A stretch of DNA of 64,000 nt from JACDAE01 sp963717195 (GTDB lineage Bacteria; Chloroflexota; Ktedonobacteria; Ktedonobacterales; Ktedonobacteraceae), in assembly GCA_963717195.1 (NCBI GenBank), contig CAVQVR010000007.1, forward strand, positions 46,029 through 110,028. Reading direction: 5' to 3'. The notes under the pieces are model-generated. The model worked only from the letters and a program-made list of their open reading frames with translations. It was not told the origin of the DNA and searched no databases. Positions within the stretch are counted from its first letter, which is position 1. The number at the start of each line of letters is the position of its first letter. The position numbers were made by a program, and so were the translations under genes. Positions 37,087-46,309 of the stretch are shown here, piece after piece.

Positions 37087-38541
37087 ATGGATTTGTATCG
37101 TAAGCAGCGCCGCTTCTTCCATGCGTCTGGGCTATTGATCGTTGCCATCGTTGGCAGCGCGTTTTTGTTCAGAAGCGTGCCATCTCCAGTGTTGGCTGCT
37201 TCTGTTTCTATCGTTCCCGCTGCTACCTGGAAGGACAATCGCGGCACCATGCTTCAGGCGCATGGCGGAGGGATGATAAAAGTAGGCTCCACGTATTATT
37301 GGTTTGGAGAAGACAAGACCGGCGAGAGTTCGGGGAACGCCTACTTCCAGAATGTGCCATGCTATTCGTCGACGGATCTGGCGCATTGGACCTTCGTAAA
37401 CAATGTTTTGAGGAAACAGACAAGCGGCGACCTGGGGCCGAATCGTATTATCGAGCGTCCCAAGGTGATCTACAACAGTACAACAAACCAGTATGTTATG
37501 TATATGCATGTTGACTCTGGCAGTTACGGTGATGCGCGTGTGGGCGTTGCGACCAGTGCGACTGTGTGTGGAAATTACAGCTATCGCGGCAGTTTTCGGC
37601 CCCTGGGTTATCAGAGTCGCGACATGGGTCTCTTCAAAGACGACGATGGAACTGCATACCTGTTGAGCGAGGATCGTGCTAATGGTCTGCGCATCGACAA
37701 ACTTTCCTCAGATTACCTGAGCGTGACCAGTGCAGTTGCCGTACTTGCCGACTACGAAGCACCTGCTATGTTCAAGCTCAACGGGCGTTACTACCTGCTA
37801 GGATCACATCTGACAGGCTGGAACACGAATGATAACCAGTACACGACGGCGACCTCGCTTGCTGGATCCTGGTCGAGCTGGTCAAACTTTGCGGCACCCG
37901 GCACAAATACCTATAACTCCCAGACCACGTTTGTGCTTCCCATTGCAGGCAGCCAGGGTACGACCTTTATGTATATGGGTGATCGTTGGACGCCATCCAG
38001 CCTGGGAACGTCGCCTTACATCTGGCTTCCATTGCAGGTGAATGGAGCAAATATCGCGACAACCTGGCATAATAACTGGTCTATCGACACTTCTACGGGA
38101 CTATGGCAGGACGCGGGATCGACGAATTATGAGGTCGTGAATCACAATAGTGGGAAAGTGCTTGATGTTTCGGGAAGTTCGACAGCAGATGGAGCATCCA
38201 TGTTGCAATGGACGTGGCACGCGGGGGCTAATCAAGAATGGAGTCTCGTATCCGTTAGTAGTGGTTATTACGAGATTGTAAATCGCAATAGTGGGAAGGT
38301 ACTTGATGTTTCGGGAAGTTCAACTGCCGATGGAGCATCAATTCTGCAATGGACGTGGCATAGCAGCACCAATCAGCAATGGAGCCTTGTAGCGGCAGGT
38401 GGTGGTTATTATAGACTGGTGAACCGCAATAGTGGGAAGGTGCTCGACGTGCCCGGCTATTCTACTGCTGATGGCGCGACTATCGATCAATGGAGCGATA
38501 ATGGCGGAGCAAATCAGCAATGGACGTTTCTAGCGGTGTAG
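37087..38541 (+). CDS. Secreted glycoside hydrolase (GH43, exo-beta-1,3-galactanase-like) with ricin-type lectin domain
   Basis: 484 residues. A signal peptide or N-terminal anchor (about 10-37, ending ...VLAAS) is followed by a five-bladed-propeller-like catalytic region (about 45-345). The catalytic region includes HGGGMIKVGSTYYWFGEDK, ERPKVIYN and RDMGLFKDDDGTAYLL, which fit the GH43 subgroup with galactanases. The C-terminus (about 350-484) is three repeats of about 46 residues, each with the NSGKVLDV and QxW motifs of the ricin B/CBM13 trefoil. It probably attacks plant arabinogalactan outside the cell. Its TAG stop is the edge of a repeat arm. Confidence 0.85.
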   Translation: MDLYRKQRRFFHASGLLIVAIVGSAFLFRSVPSPVLAASVSIVPAATWKDNRGTMLQAHGGGMIKVGSTYYWFGEDKTGESSGNAYFQNVPCYSSTDLAHWTFVNNVLRKQTSGDLGPNRIIERPKVIYNSTTNQYVMYMHVDSGSYGDARVGVATSATVCGNYSYRGSFRPLGYQSRDMGLFKDDDGTAYLLSEDRANGLRIDKLSSDYLSVTSAVAVLADYEAPAMFKLNGRYYLLGSHLTGWNTNDNQYTTATSLAGSWSSWSNFAAPGTNTYNSQTTFVLPIAGSQGTTFMYMGDRWTPSSLGTSPYIWLPLQVNGANIATTWHNNWSIDTSTGLWQDAGSTNYEVVNHNSGKVLDVSGSSTADGASMLQWTWHAGANQEWSLVSVSSGYYEIVNRNSGKVLDVSGSSTADGASILQWTWHSSTNQQWSLVAAGGGYYRLVNRNSGKVLDVPGYSTADGATIDQWSDNGGANQQWTFLAV

Positions 38542-38569
38542 GGGCCAGATTTATCGCGCCCAGGTGTCA
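38538..38569. repeat. GTAGGGGC-edge repeat arm after the galactanase gene
   Basis: 32 nt identical to 18787-18818. Its edge supplies the TAG (38539-38541) of the gene. No inverted partner close by. Confidence 0.88.
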
Positions 38570-38650
38570 GGAAAAATCGAGCGGCATAGATGTAAATCCG
38601 TGCCGCCACATTACAAATCTGAAGCTAAATCTTCCCCTTCTAATGAAAAC

Positions 38651-39496
38651 TCACCTCACGTCATACAACTGCAAATCAGTCCTGGCTGCAATCACTTCAT
38701 TCAGTGCAATCATCCGCCTCCTATACTCCTCAAAATTCACATCAGTCTTGATATGCCACATCCGATTCTTACGCCGGTACTCCGTCCATTTCACCACAAC
38801 CTCACTGCCAGACAATTCGTATGTACACGTTCCACGCCCTCGTGCATCACCGAAAATACCGTAGCAGGCAAAGAGACGAGCATCGCTCCAAAGGATGCTA
38901 CTATCCTGTCCCTTGTAGCGCGTCCGCAATCCCTCATCGGTAACCTCAATGACCTGCATAAACTCCGTTGCAAATAGTGTGTAGAGAGTAAGAAATATGA
39001 CCAGCAGAGCTACTACAAAAATACCAGGGAAGATCCAGAAGTTCATCGTAGCAATATAAGGTGCCTGCGTTAGCCACCTGTCTAAAATCCAGATTGCGCA
39101 TAATACCAGCGCTGGTGCAATAAAAGCACTTATGAGAGGCAGGTTGTTCAGGCGTAATCTAAACGTGATTGGCGATGTCATCGCGTTGGCATTCGCTTCA
39201 GGCTGGTCAGAAGCAAGAAAGCGTTGATCTCCCCGAAACGCTGCCTGTCGACGCGACTCCACACGCCGCAAAAAGCCTTCCTGTGCCGCTGAAAGCTGTA
39301 TCGCCAGGAAAAAGAGCACAATTAATGCGGGAAACCACCACAACTGGGCTGAGATGAAGGGAAATACTGGCTTAAAAAACTTCTTGCCTGCAAAAAGAAG
39401 CATGGCTGCCAGTAGTGCAATCGTCAGCATCACTGTGGCGAGCGAGCGCTTGCGGGCTTTTGTTAGTTTTGTCAGCGTAGGGTCAACCTGGAGCAT
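38651..39496 (-). CDS. Membrane protein of unknown function with C-terminal YcxB-like domain
   Basis: 281 residues; AGGAAAAGGA precedes ATG 39496. Two transmembrane helices (about 20-40 and 50-68), a charged loop, then two more (about 118-140 and 150-175). The C-terminal ~100 residues are beta-rich with EVTDEGLRTRYKGQDSSILWSDA, resembling the PH-like YcxB C-terminal domain, though this match is weak. No family can be assigned with certainty and the neighbours do not point to a pathway. Confidence 0.6.
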   Translation of the reverse strand: MLQVDPTLTKLTKARKRSLATVMLTIALLAAMLLFAGKKFFKPVFPFISAQLWWFPALIVLFFLAIQLSAAQEGFLRRVESRRQAAFRGDQRFLASDQPEANANAMTSPITFRLRLNNLPLISAFIAPALVLCAIWILDRWLTQAPYIATMNFWIFPGIFVVALLVIFLTLYTLFATEFMQVIEVTDEGLRTRYKGQDSSILWSDARLFACYGIFGDARGRGTCTYELSGSEVVVKWTEYRRKNRMWHIKTDVNFEEYRRRMIALNEVIAARTDLQLYDVR

Positions 39497-39539
39497 ACAT
39501 ATTCCTTTTCCTGTGAGCGGCCAGAAGATGTTCTATCGA

Positions 39540-40175
39540 TTAATACGTATTGAGCGATCTGTCCGTTGCTCTGGTTGGTGTCAAAGATAAGGAATAGGCG
39601 GCATGTTCTGTGAATAGCCATTGATGACAGTCGCGCAGAGTATGAATATGAGCTGTATTTTTTAGAAATTGCTTTAAACTATGTGCTTCTTTGTCATGTC
39701 TGGCTTGCAAATCGGCCGTTGAAATACCGGTGTCTGGCACGGCGTCGAATGTCAGGTGGTATTTTCCGTCCGGGTTATCAAGGCTATACATCCACTGAAA
39801 AATTGCTTTAGTTCTAGGCATATGGAATTCCGAAGTTATAATGAGTAACTTTTTGAAGCCTCCTGGTTCAGCATGTATTACCCTTGAGAAGTATGCGTTG
39901 CCTATGGTGTCATAGGAACTGGCCTCGGTGAGTATCGTGTCTGGATTGACGCCACGGTTGATCAGGTATCGTGCGGCGGCAACAGACTCGAAGATGGGAA
40001 ATCCATTTTTAGCGCGAGGAGTGCGCTTATGAACTGTACCTGCACTTAACGTAATTATATATTCAGTATCATGTATTTTAATGGCATGATCGAGTCTGGT
40101 TTTCACCCAGGGATGGGGTTCTCCATTATCGTTAATGCCTCCACCAGGGATGAGTATTGCGTCATAGCGTGCCAT
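39540..40175 (-). CDS. YdcF/DUF218 family protein
   Basis: 211 residues from ATG 40175, which has GGAGAG 6 nt upstream; the ATG at 40187 lies inside that site. N-terminal strand DAILIPGGGIND, a segment ESVAAARYLINRGV, then EASSYDTIGNAYFSR and ITSEFHMPRTKAIF form the DUF218 pattern (conserved Glu-S/A and the SxxH-xxR motif). There is no membrane helix, unlike many SanA/YdcF members. The biochemical function is not settled in the family. Confidence 0.85.
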   Translation of the reverse strand: MARYDAILIPGGGINDNGEPHPWVKTRLDHAIKIHDTEYIITLSAGTVHKRTPRAKNGFPIFESVAAARYLINRGVNPDTILTEASSYDTIGNAYFSRVIHAEPGGFKKLLIITSEFHMPRTKAIFQWMYSLDNPDGKYHLTFDAVPDTGISTADLQARHDKEAHSLKQFLKNTAHIHTLRDCHQWLFTEHAAYSLSLTPTRATDRSLNTY

Positions 40176-40239
40176 GAAGCTCTCCATGTATAGTGCTCTT
40201 GATCACCATTTGAATGGCCAGACGGGTTTATAAACCCGT

Positions 40240-41280
40240 TCACTCCTGGGACGGTGGCGCACAACTTTCCCGTACAATCAGTTCTGGTTCCAGCATAATA
40301 GTACGTCCCTCCGTAACTGGCACGTTGGGATGTTGCAGGCGTTGCATCAACTGCTCCACCGCGTGTGTACCCAGGAGCGATGTTGGTTGCGCTACTACAG
40401 TAAGCGGTGGCATGGTCAGGGAGGCCCATGGTACATCGTCGAACATGATCAGCGAGATGTCCTCAGGAATCCGTATTCCATGTTGTCGTAGCGTAAACAG
40501 TGCGGCCTCACCATGCAGATTGTTCGAGGCAAAAATAGCGGTCGGCGGCTTGCGTAGCGCCAACAGTTGTTCCATGGCCTGGATACCGCTCTTGCGCTTA
40601 AAACTCACTATCTGGACCAGTTCGGGATCGATGGGTAACGCTGCCTCCTCAAGTGCTTTGTAGTAGCCATGCAAACGGCCCTGCCCGGTCGTTGTCGAGA
40701 GCGGACCGCTGATAATGCCGATGCGCCGATGCCCCAGAGCAGTTAAATAAGCTGTGGCGTCATATCCACCCTTTACATTGTCGATCAGTATGGCATCAGC
40801 GTCAGGTAAGGAGGCAACCTTGCGATCAACCAGGACTATCTTGATGCCGAGGTCTATGGCCTCACGCCATAGACGTGAGTTCTGGCCCGTTGCTACCGCC
40901 AGAATACCATCCACGCGCTTCTCCATGAGCACGTTCAGATACTCTTCCTCCAGGGCAGGTTCTTCATCCATCGCGGCTAGGATAACGTAGTAGCCCCACT
41001 TTTTCGCGCTACTTAAGACTCCTGCTGCCAATTCGGCATAAAAAGGATTGGTGATATCGGCGATCACCAGCCCGATAGTGTTGGTACGTTGTAGCTTCAA
41101 ACCACGCGCGGAGTCATGGGGCCGATAGTGCAACTCCTGCACAGCCTGGTGTACGCGTTGCTTGATCTCACTACTGACATATCCACTCTCGTTCAGTGCT
41201 CGCGATACTGCCGCAATTGATACGCCTGCTCGCTGTGCCACATCTCAAATCGTTACACTTTTCTTCATACCAACACTCAT
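40240..41280 (-). pseudogene. LacI-family regulator with an in-frame stop in the DNA-binding domain
   Basis: The strong start is ATG 41280 (AAAGG upstream). The chain reads MSVGMKKSVTI, then TGA at 41247-41245, then DVAQRAGVSIAAVSRALNESG, the LacI recognition helices. The complete sugar-binding domain follows, to residue ~344. Family members usually have Lys, Arg or Tyr at the stop position, so CGA to TGA is the simplest history. A GTG at 41241 could restart but lacks a ribosome binding site and would drop helix 1. The effector is unknown. Confidence 0.8.
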
Positions 41281-41406
41281 GATCAATTACCTTTGATATC
41301 TACATATTCCACGTGGGATCAGAAAATTTTTACAGATTTTCCTATTCCTAGTAAAGCATATGGAATCAATATTGGCAACAAAGTACTAGAAAAGAGTCTT
41401 CATTAC

Positions 41407-41435
41407 TTGACAGAGCAGGATGAGTAAAGTATATT
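41407..41435 (+). promoter_or_regulatory. Promoter of the NrtR-like gene
   Basis: TTGACA (41407-41412), a 17-nt spacer and TATATT (41430-41435). The -10 box overlaps the palindrome 41434-41454. Confidence 0.75.
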
Positions 41436-41454
41436 AGTGTATAAGATACACTAA
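41434..41454. promoter_or_regulatory. 21-bp palindromic operator overlapping the -10 box
   Basis: TTAGTGTAT-AAG-ATACACTAA: perfect 9-bp arms. A 21-bp palindrome at a promoter of a Nudix-type repressor gene is what autoregulation by NrtR-like proteins looks like. The binding protein is inferred from adjacency. Confidence 0.65.
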
Positions 41455-41615
41455 GCGGAGATTCTCCTAAGGAGAGACCAGGAAGGCGCTATTCCGTTTA
41501 TTCTATGCTTAAAGTATATGCTATTGGATGCGTTTTGTCGAGTCTGTTGTCAGGTACTCAGACATAGGTAGAAAAAGTAATTGTGCGCAAGAGAGCAGGA
41601 GGGTTGTGTCAAGCT

Positions 41616-42362
41616 ATGGAAGAGCAAAGAAATGGCGTTCAGGCTATTGAACAGAATAGTGATCGCCAGGAGGAGCAGACTGATGAGGCGAAGGCACATC
41701 GTTATGACGCAAGTAAATATGAGCGTCCTTCGGTAACTGTAGATGTGGTAATGATGAGCTTGCGCCAGCGAGATCTGCAAGTACTGCTGGTCAAGCGGCG
41801 TTCGTGGCCCTTTGAGGGAATGTGGGCTATTCCAGGTGGGTTCGTGAATATTGATGAATCGCTGGAGGCGGCGGCCAAGCGTGAGTTGCAGGAAGAGACT
41901 GCAGTGCAGGATGTCTATCTGGAACAGCTTTACACCTTTGGTGATCCAGGACGCGATCCGCGTACACGCGTCATTACTGTAGTATATTTTGCGCTACTGG
42001 ACTCAGAACGCTTGCAAGTCAAAGCCGCCAGTGATGCCGCTGATGTGGGATGGTTCTCTGTCTATGACTTGCCTCCACTGGCCTTCGATCACGCGAAAAT
42101 TCTAGATTATACTTTGAACCGTCTCCGTGGTAAGCTCGATTATACGACGATAGCTTTTAGTTTATTGCCTGAACAGTTTACTTTGCGTGAGTTGCAGCGC
42201 GTCTATGAAATTATCCAGCACAAGAGACTTGATAAACGGAACTTCCGCAAAAAGATTCTGGCTACAGGCATTCTTGAGGATACAGGCGCGAAAAAAATGG
42301 AGGGAACGCATCGGCCTGCGCGTCTGTATCGCTTCAATCCGGCGGTGGAAGCAAAATTGTAG
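41616..42362 (+). CDS. Nudix-domain transcriptional regulator (NrtR-like)
   Basis: 248 residues from ATG 41616, with AGGAGGG 12 nt upstream; an upstream GTG (41583) is possible. The Nudix domain (about 35-165) has the full box GG-x(3)-DE-x(7)-KRELQEET, so hydrolase activity may persist. The C-terminal part (about 170-248) is a winged helix (FTLRELQRVYEI...RLDKRNFRKKIL) typical of NrtR-type repressors of NAD genes, which respond to ADP-ribose. The nicotinamidase-like gene downstream fits an NAD-salvage operon. The TAG stop is a repeat edge. Confidence 0.85.
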   Translation: MEEQRNGVQAIEQNSDRQEEQTDEAKAHRYDASKYERPSVTVDVVMMSLRQRDLQVLLVKRRSWPFEGMWAIPGGFVNIDESLEAAAKRELQEETAVQDVYLEQLYTFGDPGRDPRTRVITVVYFALLDSERLQVKAASDAADVGWFSVYDLPPLAFDHAKILDYTLNRLRGKLDYTTIAFSLLPEQFTLRELQRVYEIIQHKRLDKRNFRKKILATGILEDTGAKKMEGTHRPARLYRFNPAVEAKL

Positions 42363-42382
42363 GGGCGCCGTTTACAAGCCCG
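42359..42382. repeat. GTAGGGGC-edge repeat arm, subtype GCCGTTTACAAGCCCG
   Basis: 24 nt identical to 53613-53636. Supplies the TAG stop (42360-42362) of the NrtR-like gene. A partial direct echo (TTTACAAGCCCG) follows at 42389-42400. Confidence 0.85.
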
Positions 42383-42428
42383 CGATGATTTACAAGCCCG
42401 TGCGGGATCTCTGAGGAGGGAAGATACC

Positions 42429-43163
42429 ATGACGAACTCAACTATCCCTGAGAATTTTTTAGATCAGGCAACGCAGTTTTTGCAGGTGCTTGTAGAGTGG
42501 GAGCGCGATCTACCAGAGATCGCGTGGGCAGACCTGGTGGCCGATGCTCAACTGGGACGTGTCGCATTGTTCAGCGTAGATATGATCAACGGCTTCTGTC
42601 ATGAGGGAGCGCTTTCCAGTCCCCGTGTAAAAGGCATTATTCCAACTGTGGTTACGGCCTTCAAAGATGCCTATGCCATCGGTGTACGCGACTTTGTGGT
42701 GGCACAGGATTGTCATACGTCCGCTTCCGTTGAATTTGTCGATTTCCCGCCCCATTGCCAATCTGGCACAAGCGAAGCCACTACTATCCCCGAACTGGCG
42801 GAACTACCCTTCGCCAATCTCTACACCGTCGTCTCCAAGAACTCGTTGAATGCGTTTCATGGTACTGATCTGAGTGAGTGGCTGCATGAGCATCGTGACC
42901 TGAGTACAGCGATTGTTGTCGGCAATTGTACTGATCTCTGTGTTCATCAGCTGGCTATGCATCTCAAACTTTCTGCCAATGCATCCAATAACAGGTTGCG
43001 CGTCATCGTTCCCGCCAACGCGGTACAGACGTATGATACACCATTGGAGATTGCCAGAGAGATTGGTGCTCTACCCCATGATGGCGACGTGATGCACTTG
43101 CTGTTTTTGTACCATATGCGTCTCAATGGCATTGAGGTTGTGCGGGAGGTACGATCTTTGTAG
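42429..43163 (+). CDS. Isochorismatase-fold hydrolase, probable nicotinamidase
   Basis: 244 residues, start after GGAGGGAAG. Cysteine-hydrolase fold: catalytic Asp in FSVDMINGFC, Lys in VSKNSLNAF and nucleophile Cys in VGNCTDLCVHQLA. A metal-site-like Asp/His (QDCHTS) fits nicotinamidases better than isochorismatases. Downstream of the NrtR-like regulator, it would deamidate nicotinamide for NAD salvage. The family also contains isochorismatases, and the men genes are 6 kb away on the same strand, so that alternative should be kept. Confidence 0.75.
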   Translation: MTNSTIPENFLDQATQFLQVLVEWERDLPEIAWADLVADAQLGRVALFSVDMINGFCHEGALSSPRVKGIIPTVVTAFKDAYAIGVRDFVVAQDCHTSASVEFVDFPPHCQSGTSEATTIPELAELPFANLYTVVSKNSLNAFHGTDLSEWLHEHRDLSTAIVVGNCTDLCVHQLAMHLKLSANASNNRLRVIVPANAVQTYDTPLEIAREIGALPHDGDVMHLLFLYHMRLNGIEVVREVRSL

Positions 43164-43169
43164 GTACTC

Positions 43170-43910
43170 CTAGCGTGGGATTTCCAGCAAGTCCAGCAGT
43201 TCATAAAGCGAATGGGCTAGCAGGCAATCGACATTCTCTGGTTTGAAGTGCTCGGATCTGTCGAGCAGTACAGGTGTTATACCTACGGAGCGAGCGCCCA
43301 GTACATCGTGAATGTAGGAATCGCCGATGTGGAGGGTATAGTCGGGTATAGCGTTGGCGCGTTCAAGTGCCTGCTGGTAAAGCATCGGTGATGGTTTGGC
43401 GTGACGGGCTGTTGCCGAAACCAGCAAGCAATCGAAGTAGCGACTGAGAGAATGTTGGCTCAGAATAGGACCAAGGGCAATCCCCCAATCCGAGATCACG
43501 CCAAGTGTATAGTTATGAGCACGCAGCGTCTGCAGAACAGGGAGCACATCGGGAAATACTTCCCAACTGGTATGTTTATCGAACTCCTCATTAATTGCCG
43601 TGGCGAGCTGATGGAGGCGTGGTTCGTCATGCTCCATGACCAGGGGGCGTAGCAGGCTCATATAATAGCCGATCCACAGTTCGTTGATGGCCTGATCGCT
43701 GGCCCAGGTATGTCTGTTGCTACGCGTCTGGCTTAAAAAGTAGTCCTCGGCCTCGTCCATACGTTCCTCTACCCTGCTCAGATCGATATGCAGATCGAGC
43801 TGTTGGCAGACCTTGTGGCAGACCTCCGGCGTTGAAGGATACGGACGTATCAGTGTAAAGCCGGCGTCAAAGAAGATTGTACGGATAGCTTGTGGCTGTT
43901 CAAGTGGCAT
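43170..43910 (-). CDS. HAD-superfamily hydrolase
   Basis: 246 residues. Motif I is FFDAGFTLI (nucleophile Asp; the second acidic position is Gly, as in the HDHD3-like branch). Motif II is VISDWG, motif III is the Lys in AKPSP, and motif IV is HIGDSYIHDVLGAR. The helical cap lies between about residues 20 and 100. Probably a small-molecule phosphatase; the missing second Asp of motif I may lower or alter phosphatase activity. Ends 7 nt from the convergent nicotinamidase gene, and is the second gene after prfA (20-nt gap) on the minus strand. Confidence 0.82.
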   Translation of the reverse strand: MPLEQPQAIRTIFFDAGFTLIRPYPSTPEVCHKVCQQLDLHIDLSRVEERMDEAEDYFLSQTRSNRHTWASDQAINELWIGYYMSLLRPLVMEHDEPRLHQLATAINEEFDKHTSWEVFPDVLPVLQTLRAHNYTLGVISDWGIALGPILSQHSLSRYFDCLLVSATARHAKPSPMLYQQALERANAIPDYTLHIGDSYIHDVLGARSVGITPVLLDRSEHFKPENVDCLLAHSLYELLDLLEIPR

Positions 43911-43930
43911 GGTGTAGACCTGTTCTATGC

Positions 43931-45007
43931 TTAGAGAAACATATTCTGCAACTTATCCGCCTGGTCAGCAGTAATCAAATTGTCGATAAACTCGTCAATG
44001 TTGCCATTCAGTACGCCTGGCAGATTATGGCGTGTGAGGCCGATGCGATGATCGGTGACGCGATCCTGTGGGAAGTTATAGGTGCGAATCTTCTCGCTGC
44101 GGTCGCCCGTCTGCACCTGGGAACGGCGGTTCTTGCTCAGTTCTTCCTGGCGTTGTGCTTCCTGCAGATCCCACAGGCGCGACTTCAGCACGGTGAGCGC
44201 CTTGAGTTTGTTCTTGAGCTGCGACTTTTCGTCCTGGCAGGTTACAACTAGACCGGTCTGCAGGTGCGTAATACGTACCGCCGAGTCGGTCGTGTTCACG
44301 CTCTGACCGCCATGTCCGGTCGAGCGATAGACATCAACGCGAATATCGGTATCCTTGATCTCGATCTCAGTGTCGTCGTCGGCCTCCGGTAATACAATCA
44401 CTTTCGCGGTGGAGGTGTGAATGCGCCCATTAGCTTCGGTGACGGGGACGCGCTGTACGCGATGAGTCCCACCTTCGTACTTCATGCGGCTATAGGCTCC
44501 TCTGCCCTTAACGACGAAGGTGATATCTTTGATCCCTCCCTGCTCGGTCTCGTTTGCGTCCATAACCTCGATCTTCCAACGGTGCGTATCCGCATAGCGA
44601 CTGTACATACGGAAGAGTTCACCTGCGAAGAGTGCCGCCTCGTCGCCGCCAGCGCCGCCCTGAATGGTCACAATCGCGTTTTTATCGTCCATAATATCTT
44701 TGGGCAACAACGCAACTTTTACCTCGTCGAGCAGGCGTTCTTTCTGTGCTTTAAGGTGCTCGCTTTCATCGTGAGCCATGTCGCGCATCTCGTCTTCCTC
44801 CATATCGTACATTTCCTGGGCTTCGGCAAGTTGTTTATCAGTATCAACCAGTTCATGATACTTTTGTACGACATCTTCAAGCTCTGCATGTTCGCGACCA
44901 TATTTTTGTAACTGTGGAATATCGTCGAGCACTTCAGGTTGAGCCATCAGTGTGTTCAATTCTTCGTAACGTTGTGCCAGGCTGGCAAGTTTATCCATGA
45001 GATCCAT
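43931..45007 (-). CDS. prfA: Peptide chain release factor 1
   Basis: Ends translation at UAA and UAG. 358 residues. Contains the GGQ peptidyl-tRNA hydrolysis motif (STGHGGQSVN), and the codon-recognition PxT tripeptide appears as PVT. RF1-like N-terminal helical domain (about 1-105). AGGAGG lies 13 nt before ATG 45007, rather far, but no better start exists. RF1 is needed for the repeat-supplied TAG stops seen in this window. Confidence 0.96.
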   Translation of the reverse strand: MDLMDKLASLAQRYEELNTLMAQPEVLDDIPQLQKYGREHAELEDVVQKYHELVDTDKQLAEAQEMYDMEEDEMRDMAHDESEHLKAQKERLLDEVKVALLPKDIMDDKNAIVTIQGGAGGDEAALFAGELFRMYSRYADTHRWKIEVMDANETEQGGIKDITFVVKGRGAYSRMKYEGGTHRVQRVPVTEANGRIHTSTAKVIVLPEADDDTEIEIKDTDIRVDVYRSTGHGGQSVNTTDSAVRITHLQTGLVVTCQDEKSQLKNKLKALTVLKSRLWDLQEAQRQEELSKNRRSQVQTGDRSEKIRTYNFPQDRVTDHRIGLTRHNLPGVLNGNIDEFIDNLITADQADKLQNMFL

Positions 45008-45487
45008 TGCTGTTAGTTTCCTCCCGTTATCTGATCATCCACGGAGCAGACGTTTATTATAAGTATAGTGTGTTCTAAATACCCGTGTTGAACGTGTCCA
45101 TATGGATGTTATGTTGATTGTTGTGGTTATATACAAATAGCCTCTATTGAAGAAGCTGTTCAGGGGCAAGATAAAGCGTCGCTACCCGGCGGCAAGCAGG
45201 TAACGCTCGCTCGTTGTGCGGAGCACGGAGCGTGCTTGATAAAGTAAATTCAGCGCATCTGCGTTGAAAGAATACGAAAATTGTCTCATATTTTTGATTA
45301 TAGCATGTTTTTTTGTGCTGGTATAGGGATCAGCAAACAGATTCGGTACATTCTGATGAAGAGGATTGTTAAAAATATCTTCTGTTAAGGAAAACACTTT
45401 GAGATGATATAATCATCCACGCGTTGCGTGATTCTGAGCATGACGCTCTTACGCCCGTGTGGATGCGATGCTTTTTTAGAGGAAATG
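45008..45487. other. 480-bp gap between prfA and the histidine phosphatase
   Basis: No believable ORF; a 71-codon minus-strand frame has no ribosome binding site and an unlikely composition. At 45408-45413 there is TATAAT (plus strand), followed by a CATCCAC...GTGGATG hairpin (about 45414-45464) and T6 (45473-45478), a possible short terminated transcript. Confidence 0.35.
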
Positions 45488-46180
45488 TTATTCGCCAAAG
45501 CGTAGATGCCTCACATCATTTAAAAAATAGAGCACGCGCTTTGTACCGGATACACGTATGAGCGTAAGAGAGGTATTGGCGCTGGGAAAGAAGAATTCTT
45601 TAGCCAGCCCCAGTACTTCGGCGACATAAGCATTAATCACTCCACCATGGGAGAAGATGGCTACGCGTTGTCCGCGATGGTTGTTGGCAATTTCATCGAT
45701 GGCATCAACTACACGCTTACGAAACGCTCTGGATGCTTCACTCCCTGGAAGCGAATCCCAGGTACCAGTGTTACCTACCACGCGTATGATCTCTTCCTGG
45801 CGTGCTTGCAGAGCCTTTGTGAGCTGCTCCAGATTATCGCCTTCTTTGACAGCGGGCATGGGGACAATATCGCCCAGCGTGACCTCTTTGATACCTTCGA
45901 CGATTGTCAGAGGCAGTTTCAATTGTTCGATCAGTGGTGCAGCAGTCTCCTGGCAACGGCGTAGAGGGCTACTATATGCAGCGTCAAAGTGCAGAACTTT
46001 CAGGCGCTCGGCAACTGTAACGGCCTGTATGCGCCCTTTCTGACTGAGTGGAAGATCATCATAGATACCACTGGGGATGATCTCGTCTGGCCCTGGAATG
46101 GCGTCTCCGTGGCGGATAAGAATGAGTTCTGCGGCGTTTTGACGCTGAAATAAAAATGGATCATCGTTTAATTCGTTCAT
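45488..46180 (-). CDS. Histidine phosphatase (phosphoglycerate-mutase-like)
   Basis: 230 residues. The RHG motif (LILIRHGDAIPG) carries the phosphoacceptor His. Arg in SSPLRRCQET, Glu in IKEVTLGD and the second catalytic His in IFSHGGVINAY complete the branch-1 active site. The middle is somewhat longer than in simple phosphatases. Could be a phosphoglycerate mutase, a broad phosphatase or a cofactor phosphatase; the sequence does not decide. Confidence 0.87.
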   Translation of the reverse strand: MNELNDDPFLFQRQNAAELILIRHGDAIPGPDEIIPSGIYDDLPLSQKGRIQAVTVAERLKVLHFDAAYSSPLRRCQETAAPLIEQLKLPLTIVEGIKEVTLGDIVPMPAVKEGDNLEQLTKALQARQEEIIRVVGNTGTWDSLPGSEASRAFRKRVVDAIDEIANNHRGQRVAIFSHGGVINAYVAEVLGLAKEFFFPSANTSLTLIRVSGTKRVLYFLNDVRHLRFGE

Positions 46181-46280
46181 ATATCTTTATCGTTCCTGAT
46201 TGTGTGTGATTGGGCCTTGAGAGAGATGCCCTTGATGGAGTATTTCTTAACGTCTCCTGGATCATTGTACGACATACGCC

Positions 46281-46309
46281 CGGGTGGGCGCGATAAATCT
46301 GGCCCCTAC
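46281..46309. repeat. GTAGGGGC-edge repeat arm at the 3' end of the CAP lipoprotein gene
   Basis: On the minus strand GTAGGGGCCAGATTTATCGC plus GCCCA, identical in the core to 18787 and 38538. Supplies the TAG stop (46306-46308) of the gene. Confidence 0.87.

Noticed and set aside
41245..41247. Selenocysteine reading of the UGA in the LacI-type gene
   Set aside because: The family has no Cys at this column, and no hairpin of the right type stands out downstream; a nonsense mutation is simpler.
45182..45397. 71-codon minus-strand ORF in the prfA gap
   Set aside because: No ribosome binding site, no recognisable features, no homologue known to me.
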